From contig NZ_AZEY01000034.1 in NCBI RefSeq assembly GCF_001434255.1, forward strand, positions 1-44,269: a DNA stretch of 44,269 nt, read 5' to 3'. The DNA is from Lentilactobacillus diolivorans DSM 14421 (lineage in GTDB: Bacteria > Bacillota > Bacilli > Lactobacillales > Lactobacillaceae). A program made the translations under genes and the position numbers. The notes below the pieces were generated by a model, which was given only the letters and a program-made list of their open reading frames with translations, ran no database searches and had not been told where the DNA came from. This document shows, piece by piece, positions 6,033 to 14,000 of the stretch (its first letter is position 1; each line of letters begins with the position of its first letter).

Positions 6033-6649
6033 TAGTTAATCCCTCGATTCTGTATAATAAAACGGCTTTGAGTCACTGCCACATTTCCAACATATAGGCT
6101 TTGTTCATCAATTTGACTAAATTCAGTTCCATTAATTCGAATTGTCGCTTCCACTGACCTTGCCAGTTGCTCTGTCAGGAACCGAACGGCATCCGGATCA
6201 CTGGCGTATTGAAATGGTAATCCTGTAATGGTAATTGTTCGCGCTTCACCACCAGTTTGCCATGGTTGAATAATTCGAACATCCGAATACTGACAATCTA
6301 AGATATAAGCAACTGCTTTAATGATAGAATCTGTCGTTCCGTCAGCCGTCGCCGCTACCATTGCTGCTCGAATTTTAAATTTGTAGAAGTCATCGTTCGC
6401 CCCAGCTCGGTAAACATTAAACTGTTCGCCAAAATAGTCTAATGATTTACCCGTCAAATACTCCAACGAATGAAAGATATTCATTTTTTCCAACGCGGTA
6501 TCGAAATCATTCGAGCGCTGCAGAATTGCATTCATAATTTTATAGAATCGACTATCATATTGTTGATTGGTCAGACGACTCATTTTGCTCATTAATGTTG
6601 GTGTATCGTCCATTTCAATCAGGTTATCATCATGTTTGATATCAGCCAT
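6032..6649 (-). CDS. Baseplate wedge / tail protein I-like (YmfQ, DUF2313-like)
   Basis: 205 residues. The order baseplate J - this gene - tail fibre is that of Mu gp47/gp48 and P2 J/I. The protein has the expected helical N-terminal half (ILQRSNDFDTALEKM, YLTGKSLDYFGEQFNVYR) and a beta-rich C-terminal half (ITITGLPFQYASDPDAVRF). It probably links baseplate wedges to the fibre. ATG overlaps the upstream gene by 8 bases. The family call rests on position and fold impression more than on catalytic motifs, as it is structural. Confidence 0.6.
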   Translation of the reverse strand: MADIKHDDNLIEMDDTPTLMSKMSRLTNQQYDSRFYKIMNAILQRSNDFDTALEKMNIFHSLEYLTGKSLDYFGEQFNVYRAGANDDFYKFKIRAAMVAATADGTTDSIIKAVAYILDCQYSDVRIIQPWQTGGEARTITITGLPFQYASDPDAVRFLTEQLARSVEATIRINGTEFSQIDEQSLYVGNVAVTQSRFIIQNRGIN

Positions 6650-7826
6650 TGGTTGTCGTCACCTCAATCTCATCAGCATTAACCACTGGTGCTTGTGTGA
6701 TGCCTAAAGTGACATCAGTAGCTGCTAACTTGGTTTTATCCAAGCCCATTTGAACAACAAATGAATCAATGCCTTGAACTTGAGCTAGTGCGCCGTATAC
6801 TGCACTGATGTAAACTGGCCGTCCCATGTGTAGGTTATTGACATAATTCTGTAAGGCATTTAGTACATCGTCGGTACCACTATCGGCATTCCAGTTACTA
6901 TTCGCCTTAACGGTAATTGCGAAGTAAATCGGAACTTCTGTTGCTCGATTAAAATAGATCGTTTCGGGTGTGCCCGCAATATCGTAGGCAACTGCTGATA
7001 AGCTGCCGAATGTTTGAGTACCGGCGCCTTTGGCTTTCCGCACTGCATTGGCAATGTCCTGATCAGTTCCACCATAGACAACAATTTGAAGGGCATGTGC
7101 TGGTGTCCCATTAGCATCTGTCACGCCGCTAGTATTATTATCAATGTACTTGTCTCGAATCCCGTTCACACTATCCAAAGCGGTATAGATACCGTCAATT
7201 GTTGAGCCAATGTTAGCAACGTTGGTTTCTAGAATCCGTTGGCGTAGTGAATCATCCGTTTCTTCATCTGCACCCCCCACAGCCGGTTGTGGATTATCTA
7301 CGGTATCAACGCCATCAACCGGCGTCGCAAACTCGGTTATCGTATGGGCTTGCACATTGGTATCACTCGAATAATCTTCTGAAACCACCGATGCGGTAGC
7401 TGTAAACGTGCCATCGCCATCATCATCAGAAAGTACAGTATCTTCAACTAGCACAAAATAAGTGCCATCGTCAGTCATGAATTCGGTAGTCCCACCTTCA
7501 AGTAAAACCGCACTTGTACCCGTAATATTTACCGTTGCATTCGCCTGTTGGGACTGGTTACGAAAAATCCCCCGATTATAAGCTAGATAATCGAGGGAAA
7601 CACCGCTGGCAAACTGCACGTAGGCATTTAGCCAAACTTGTTGCTGTTTTTGGTTCTCTTTCCAATTATTATAAGCAATCGACCTAATCAGTCGTCCATA
7701 GGTGGATTGCGGTTCATCATTGATGTCATCACCTAAAAATTTCTTGAAAATGGTGGTTTGCTTATCAACTTCTTCATTGTAGCTCTCGACATAGTAGCCG
7801 GTATCATCAAATGCCACTGCTATCAC
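6642..7826 (-). CDS. Baseplate J-like protein
   Basis: 394-residue wedge protein of contractile-tail baseplates (Mu gp47 / P2 gpJ family). Typical segments are the early GVSLDYLAYNRGI region, the central GGADEETDDSLRQRIL motif (a strong hallmark of the family) and the ALDSVNGIRDKYI segment that follows it. It overlaps the gp25-like gene upstream by 20 bases, as expected for coupled translation. Supports a myovirus assignment. Confidence 0.9.
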   Translation of the reverse strand: MIAVAFDDTGYYVESYNEEVDKQTTIFKKFLGDDINDEPQSTYGRLIRSIAYNNWKENQKQQQVWLNAYVQFASGVSLDYLAYNRGIFRNQSQQANATVNITGTSAVLLEGGTTEFMTDDGTYFVLVEDTVLSDDDGDGTFTATASVVSEDYSSDTNVQAHTITEFATPVDGVDTVDNPQPAVGGADEETDDSLRQRILETNVANIGSTIDGIYTALDSVNGIRDKYIDNNTSGVTDANGTPAHALQIVVYGGTDQDIANAVRKAKGAGTQTFGSLSAVAYDIAGTPETIYFNRATEVPIYFAITVKANSNWNADSGTDDVLNALQNYVNNLHMGRPVYISAVYGALAQVQGIDSFVVQMGLDKTKLAATDVTLGITQAPVVNADEIEVTTTNG

Positions 7827-8214
7827 CTACCGTTAACTTTAAATTTCCCTGATCATCATACTGGTTGCCAGAATTTTGAATATCGGAAGAATGGATATTA
7901 GCGAAAATTTCACTGGTTCGTTTAGCCAGATCGTGTGTAATATCAACACCGTCAACCGCATCAACCCGTGGTTCCTGATTCATTAAAGTATCAGAAATAT
8001 CCTGAGCCGCGTAATTATCATCATAGGCTTTTCCTAGAATGTTATCCAAAGGTAGCCCACAATCCGGTGCCAACTCGTCCATTTCGCCCTGTTCAATGCC
8101 TAGAACTTCGCCACAGGATTGCATGAGTTCGTCAGTACCAGAAACTTCTACTAAATCGTGAGAAAGCTCATCTTGAACAACATCGCCGTCGGGTTCAATC
8201 ATTAAATCTCGCAT
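7807..8214 (-). CDS. gp25-like / DUF2634-type baseplate wedge protein
   Basis: 135 residues, placed between the spike and baseplate J exactly where the gp25/W homologue lies in contractile phages. Recognisable features are the N-terminal DLMIEPDGDVVQDE opening and the C-terminal helix plus beta hairpin. It is acidic, as usual for these proteins. The start ATG overlaps the upstream stop by one base. Confidence 0.65.
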   Translation of the reverse strand: MRDLMIEPDGDVVQDELSHDLVEVSGTDELMQSCGEVLGIEQGEMDELAPDCGLPLDNILGKAYDDNYAAQDISDTLMNQEPRVDAVDGVDITHDLAKRTSEIFANIHSSDIQNSGNQYDDQGNLKLTVGDSSGI

Positions 8215-8669
8215 CAGCTCACCTCCGAATTAATCGCGACAACAATCGCATCATTTAAATCGTGTTCCCGTGGATCTTCTTCACGACCAAAATACCCCTT
8301 ACCAACTTCATAGCCATCTAAACAATAATCATGAACCACCATCGTCACTTCTGTGCCCGGTACCAGCCGTTTAGGCGGTGGCGTAATCTTCATTGTGCCA
8401 GCTCCATCTCTCGGACAAATTGGGGTTAAATAATCCGCCATGTGGTCCCACATCTCATCAATCCAGTAAACGCTAAATGGAACTTCAACATTATTAATAA
8501 TTCCCATTTTGTCACCAGAAAGGTCTTCGGGAAGCGGTTGGATGTCAGCAATGTGCTTGGCCTTGTCATACTTAACGATTTTGCCGACTAAGCAATTGTG
8601 ATTATCACGGGAAGCCGCTTCGGCAATTGCTTGAGCAGCTTTTTTATAAGGATTTGTAATCTTTGCCAA
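8214..8669 (-). CDS. Gp138-like membrane-puncturing spike protein
   Basis: Baseplate spike that tips the tail tube. An OB-fold domain follows a short helix (VGKIVKYDKAKHIADIQPLPEDL, then PICPRDGAGTMK), the usual plan of the Gp138 N-terminal domain; the protein ends soon after (about 150 residues). The start is probably TTG at 8669, because GAGGTG lies 8 bases upstream and overlaps the stop of the preceding gene. An in-frame ATG at 8702 exists but lies inside the preceding gene without a ribosome-binding site. Confidence 0.68.
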   Translation of the reverse strand: MAKITNPYKKAAQAIAEAASRDNHNCLVGKIVKYDKAKHIADIQPLPEDLSGDKMGIINNVEVPFSVYWIDEMWDHMADYLTPICPRDGAGTMKITPPPKRLVPGTEVTMVVHDYCLDGYEVGKGYFGREEDPREHDLNDAIVVAINSEVS

Positions 8670-8679
8670 CTTAAACACC

Positions 8680-9726
8680 TCATTTAGCAACAGCGCCATC
8701 AACCGTCATTGTCGGCTGTGTGCCGTCAAAACTATACGTTCCACTTTGAGCAACCAGCGTCTTCTTAATGAAATCGCCACGAACCTCGTACGTACTGTGT
8801 ACGGAGATTTGTGGCAATAAATAAGACGATGATTCATATAGCTCTTCGCCTGAGTCGGAATCATCTGAATAGGATGGTTCACTTAATAATCCAGACGAGT
8901 AGTCCAAAATAATATGAGTTTTTTTGCTCTCTTTAAGATCATCAATCTTAAGCTGATCACGATCGTAAAACATCTTACTTTTGCATCGTTTGACCAATTT
9001 ATTAATCGCGTCTAATGGCTTACCGGAAACGGTGTAGCCTTTTTTAAACGGTTTATTCTCAGCTAACTTCGTGGATGAAATCTTTATGCCTGATTCCTTA
9101 GCAATCTTCTTAATCGCAACCGAAGGCTTAACGCCCTTTTTGAAAGACAAGTTACTGTAAAACTTTTTCTTAACGGTATAACGGGTCCGTTTAATTTTGG
9201 TTTTACCAGCAATGTGAACATGGCCTTCCTTGTAATGGCCCACTCTTTTACCATCTTCATCGGAATAGTAATGAATTCGTCGCTTAACCGTTTTGCCTTT
9301 TACATTGACCTTAACCCTTTTATAGTGACCGACTTTCTTAGTCTTTTCCTTTTGGATTGACTTGGCAGAAATGTTACTAAAGTCCTGACCGGCGGAGAAA
9401 GTAATTGGCACGGTCGTTGTTACACCATCGTACTGAATCGGGTCAACTGACTTAATTTTGCCAGAACCAATCAGCATTTTTCCGAAAGCTTCGTAAGAAA
9501 TAAAAAAAGCGATTTGATTTTTTGCTTTTAAATAGTTCCTCATATTCTGACTGGTGTTAATAAACGATGCGTCTGATTCCGGCGGTGTGGCATCCATATT
9601 AAAGTTAATATCAAACGTAAACAATAGGTCTGAACCGGGACGCAAATTGTTTTCTAATTCTAGCGTTTTGCCATCAGTTGTTTTTATTGTGCAGTACAGT
9701 ACCGGAAAACGTAGTAAGTTACTCAT
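8680..9726 (-). CDS. Baseplate hub protein (gp27-like)
   Basis: 348 residues, between the plug protein and the spike, the place of the hub that carries the spike. Beta-rich ends flank a very Lys-rich centre (about residues 125-215) in which a K-V-G-H-Y-K motif occurs twice, followed by a LysM-like region (GVKPSVAIKKIAKESGI...KPFKKGYTVSGK). The hub role is inferred from order and fold impression. ATG at 9726 overlaps the upstream stop by 8 bases. Confidence 0.55.
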   Translation of the reverse strand: MSNLLRFPVLYCTIKTTDGKTLELENNLRPGSDLLFTFDINFNMDATPPESDASFINTSQNMRNYLKAKNQIAFFISYEAFGKMLIGSGKIKSVDPIQYDGVTTTVPITFSAGQDFSNISAKSIQKEKTKKVGHYKRVKVNVKGKTVKRRIHYYSDEDGKRVGHYKEGHVHIAGKTKIKRTRYTVKKKFYSNLSFKKGVKPSVAIKKIAKESGIKISSTKLAENKPFKKGYTVSGKPLDAINKLVKRCKSKMFYDRDQLKIDDLKESKKTHIILDYSSGLLSEPSYSDDSDSGEELYESSSYLLPQISVHSTYEVRGDFIKKTLVAQSGTYSFDGTQPTMTVDGAVAK

Positions 9727-10147
9727 CACTATCACTCTCTAAATCAATATCGGTATCGTCGTCTGTGTCAGTATTACTTGTTTCGTTAGTCTCAGCAACC
9801 GGCGTATCAAATCCAGCACCGTTAGCTGGTCGATCATCAAATGTTAGTTTAACCGTATCGCCAAAATTATCACCGTTAACCTCTGTCTCTTGCCCCGATT
9901 CGTCCATTGGTACCAGGTCTTCAATCGGATAGTCGTTGGAATTAAGAGAAGCAAACAAGCGCTGATTAATTACGAGCTTCTCACCATTAACTAAGGCGTT
10001 GCCCTCAGCATCCCACAAACTGGCTGTCAAAAAGTTGGCAAACTTGTTTAAATCTATCTCCATGCGATAGGCACGTCCGCCAAGAACAACATCAAACAGA
10101 TTGCCATAATCATCCTCACCAACATCTAAGGTATCTAATAACGCCAT
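9719..10147 (-). CDS. Baseplate plug / small tail protein
   Basis: 142 residues. The first ~90 are a compact beta domain (GRAYRMEIDLNKFANFLTASLWD) typical of small plug proteins found between the LysM tail protein and the hub in Firmicutes myophages. The last ~45 are a disordered acidic tail rich in Asp, Glu, Thr and Asn (TDDDTDIDLESDSDE). AGGAGG precedes the ATG. The function is by position. Confidence 0.5.
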   Translation of the reverse strand: MALLDTLDVGEDDYGNLFDVVLGGRAYRMEIDLNKFANFLTASLWDAEGNALVNGEKLVINQRLFASLNSNDYPIEDLVPMDESGQETEVNGDNFGDTVKLTFDDRPANGAGFDTPVAETNETSNTDTDDDTDIDLESDSDE

Positions 10148-10158
10148 CTAACCACCTC

Positions 10159-11094
10159 CTAGGAAACTCTAATTTTTACACCGTACGGTAATATATTAAC
10201 TGCCGATTTATAAGAATCCATCGAAATCAGTTTAGCGATTGTTGTGTTGTAATCATCTGCCAAACTAGCATAAGTTGTCCCAAGTTTAGTCGTGACATAC
10301 TTCTTAGCTGTCGACTTGTTATGCGTCTTGCTCTTAGTGCCACTGCTGGCACTTTTACCACTGGTTTTTAACTCAGACCAGTCAATAAACTGCAAGCCAA
10401 ACGTAATGGTTAGAGCCGTCTCATCCTTGTTGTACTCACGGTGAAGCGCTGTAAACAAGCAATGCTTGTAGTAGATGCGTCCTTTATAGGTCATTTCACA
10501 GCCTTCAGCTTTCCACTTCAATAGTTGGTTAAAAGCCGTTCGTTGCTGTGCGTCTGTCCCCATAATTCGGGCAGTAATCGAGATATCTTTCTCGGTTTGC
10601 TGTGAATGGGTGGCAGTCGGTTCACCTTTGGGTAAGGCGTTCGGTGTAACTTGCACTGTATTATCTTCGGATTCTGGCACTGACGACATGAACACAATCG
10701 CACTACTATGGCCATCGGTACGATAAAGCATCATATGGCCTGTATTAAATTTTGGCTTGTTGTTAGCAATCTTACCAGCTATCTTGTTCTTATTTGCCTG
10801 AACTTTGGCAGCAGTAGAACGTTTCGCCAGAGTTGCTTTTTCAGCTTTAACTTTGGCAGCATATTTTTTATGCGCCGCAATATGAGCTTTCTGTGAACCT
10901 TTATAGGTCTCAATCATCCGCCCCAGTGTCGCTTTATCGCTACCGGAAGCCTTATCATACTTAGCTTGTAGAACTTTGGTCTGTACGCCAATGAGATAGG
11001 AACGATTCCCCTCATGTTGAGCGCGCAGACTATTGCTTTTAATTGCACTCTTTAATTGTTTGGTATTCAAATACGTGGTTTTAGCAACCATCAT
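10159..11094 (-). CDS. Tail protein with C-terminal LysM-like domain
   Basis: 311 residues immediately after the tape measure gene. A Lys/Ala-rich helical N-terminal region (to about 115) is followed by a beta domain with VFMSSVPESEDN and a final LysM-like domain (last ~45 residues, LGTTYASLADDYNTTIAKLI...GVKIRVS). Proteins of this plan (similar to DUF6046 and XkdP/gp53-type tail proteins) connect tube and baseplate in contractile phages. The start overlaps the tape measure stop (AATGATG); ATG at 11091 is an equally good choice. Confidence 0.58.
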   Translation of the reverse strand: MMVAKTTYLNTKQLKSAIKSNSLRAQHEGNRSYLIGVQTKVLQAKYDKASGSDKATLGRMIETYKGSQKAHIAAHKKYAAKVKAEKATLAKRSTAAKVQANKNKIAGKIANNKPKFNTGHMMLYRTDGHSSAIVFMSSVPESEDNTVQVTPNALPKGEPTATHSQQTEKDISITARIMGTDAQQRTAFNQLLKWKAEGCEMTYKGRIYYKHCLFTALHREYNKDETALTITFGLQFIDWSELKTSGKSASSGTKSKTHNKSTAKKYVTTKLGTTYASLADDYNTTIAKLISMDSYKSAVNILPYGVKIRVS

Positions 11095-14000
11095 TTAGTA
11101 CCTCCAAACTGTTCGATAATTTGGCGAGCCATATTCTGTCGTTCGCCTTTGAGAGCCTGTTTAATCATCTTGTCGATTGTTCTTTGATTTAATTCAACAC
11201 CACTACCAATATTAAACTCAAATTTATCATGCGTTTCAATATGGACAGTTGGTTCAGTTTTAGCAACGTGACGATAACTAGAAGCCGAAACAGCCGGCTT
11301 CTTGATAACTCGTTCGAGTTCTCTCAGCATTTTGCCAACGCTTAAAGAAGCCTTCATCATGTTAGTTGCCATCACCGCAGTATCTTTGGCTGTAAATACT
11401 CTACCAGAAACGTTCGGCAAGAAGAGTTCGGCACCTTTTTCGCCAACAATTGAAGCTTGGTTAGTTTTAGGGAGACCGCCTTTAGCGTACCAGCCAACAT
11501 TTGTCTCATGACTCCAGGCATTTTTGGCATTACCATAACGACCTTTGATATATCCTTTCATCCAACGCAGTTGGGTAATTGGGTTTGATCGCCAATCTGA
11601 ACCAGATGACGCCATTTTGGTACCTGGGAGTGCTTGCGGAATTCCATAAGCTCCGGTACTAGAGTTAGCAATTTTAGGATCCCAATGAGATTCTCGATTA
11701 ATAACCTTAATAATATCGGGATACCAGGATTTAGGAATTCCGGCTTGTTCTAACCAATGAAGGTGCGATCCTGTTGCTTTAGCGCTCCCACCGGCGGCAC
11801 TACCTCCAGTTGATTCTTGCAAATGATTACCAACCCATTTAAGTTGTGGTGCGAGCTCTTTGGCAACTAGCTTTGATAATGCACTGCTATGCTTGGTGTT
11901 AGTTTTCTTATTTCCTTTGGAACTTCCACCCCGTAGCTTGGTAATATCAAACCAGCCATGAGTTGAATCCGGATTGTTTGAAAATGGATTACTCTTAGAA
12001 ACACCAATATGGACATGAGTACCGGAAGAACCAAGTGCAGCAATTTTCTGACCAGTTTGAACATTTTGACCCATCTTGGCATACAGAGGGGCGCCAGAAT
12101 TGTTTTTACCATTAAATTCCTGGTAAATAACATAGTAGCCATCACTTGATCTGGTAACTAAACTTTCACCAATACCGTTAACTCCACCCCAACCCGATGG
12201 AGCACCACCTTCTCGAATGACTTTACCACCATGAACAGCATGAACAACGCGTCCGCCGGAGAAATCGACACCATCATGAATTGCAAGGCCGCCAGGAGTA
12301 GCACCACGATAGCCAAATCCAGACGTTACAGAGAATCCAGAACCGGGATTATGTGCCCAGTTACCACCGGCACCGCTTCCACCACCATTACGAGCATCTT
12401 TCATTTGTTTCCAAACTTCATCAGCCCATGGGTTACCATATTTTCCATACGCACCCTTAGTCGTGTTGGTAGCGCCCTTTGATAAGTCTGTCCCATGCAG
12501 CTTAATGTTAACGGTCATGTTTTTCTTGAGCCAACCGCTAGGGTCTTTGGCACTTGAGTTAATCAGCTTCTTAAGGAATGCATTAGATACGCCTGAACCT
12601 TTGGCATAGTGAGTGATACCACGAGCCTGCGATAGACGTTGCATTTGTGTACCATTCAGAACAGCATCCCCACGCTGTAGCCCAATCACACGATTCTTAC
12701 CCTGCGGTGCGTATAGACTATTACCACGAATGATACCTTCTTGACGTGGTCCAGACTCGGCATCGTTAACCATAGCAATTTGATCTTCGCTTAATTGGCC
12801 GTTCGAGCCCTGAGCATAATGAATCGGATTGATAACGGAATTATTGCCACCGAATTGTCCCAGTGACTTATCGATACCTTTAATCCCGTTATTCAATTGA
12901 TTAATCGTGTCGGACATTGCTTTATGCGCATAATTGTCCATGCGACCAAGGGCATGACCGAATCCGGTTGCTGTATCGTCAGCCGCATTGGTTACACCCT
13001 TGCGAACTTGATTCATCTGACCTTGAACGCCCTTTTGCATGCTGTCAAAGTCTTTAACTGAACTCTTACGAATGTTGTCCGTGTAGTCGCCAGTCTTGTT
13101 ATAGATGTTTGACCATTGAGATCGGTTCTGTTTGGAAAATTGCGACAACTGAATAACGCTACCCTTCTGAGTAGCGTCATAATCATCAATCGTATTTTTC
13201 TTGATCTTCTTGGTTGATTTAGATGTGTCGGAATAGGTTTTCTCCCAGGCGCTCTTGGATTTTTTACTTAGCTTGTCCAATGAGCCAGTTGCACCAGAAG
13301 TACCCAGTTTATTCGTACCATTAGCATATCCCGGTAATGATTGTCCATAATCGCCAGCCAAAACCCGTTTAGTAGCTTGGGCGTTCAAAATATGCTCTCC
13401 AGGCTTTAAATGAGCCAGTTGTGGTCCATTAACACCTAATAAGCGAGCTTTTCGACCACGAACCGTGTAAGCAAGTTCTAGTCCACCTTCACCAACCAGA
13501 GCAGTTTGGGCACGGTTAATCTTGCCACCAAGTGCATGGCCGGGTAAGGTTTGAATGCCAACCGAATTGGCTCGTCTTTGGACCTTCCGATCCGCCGCAG
13601 TTAAATGTCGGCTATTAGTTATAGCCCCTGGACTATAAGTTGGCAGTCCAGGTAGTGTTGCTTCATTGGCTGTCTTTGCATTACGATTACCACGATTATT
13701 ACGAGCAATGGTATTGGTTAATCCATTCTTTTTTTGCTTAGTTGATGGAGTTACTATCCCAGCGAGTGCATTTTCAGAAAGGATCCGGCCGAGTTGACCG
13801 CCCAACTTACCAGTTGCGGTTAGTAATGAGTTAGCAACTTCTGTCGCTTGTAACTTAGCCTGATTTACAACCTTTTTGCGTTGCTGTTCAGCCCAGTGTT
13901 TTGTCCCTTCATACTGTTTTTCAGCAGCAGTGGTTGCCTTATCATACTGACGTTGAGCAAATTTCTTAACTGACTGATATTCGCTTGAGTGAACACCATA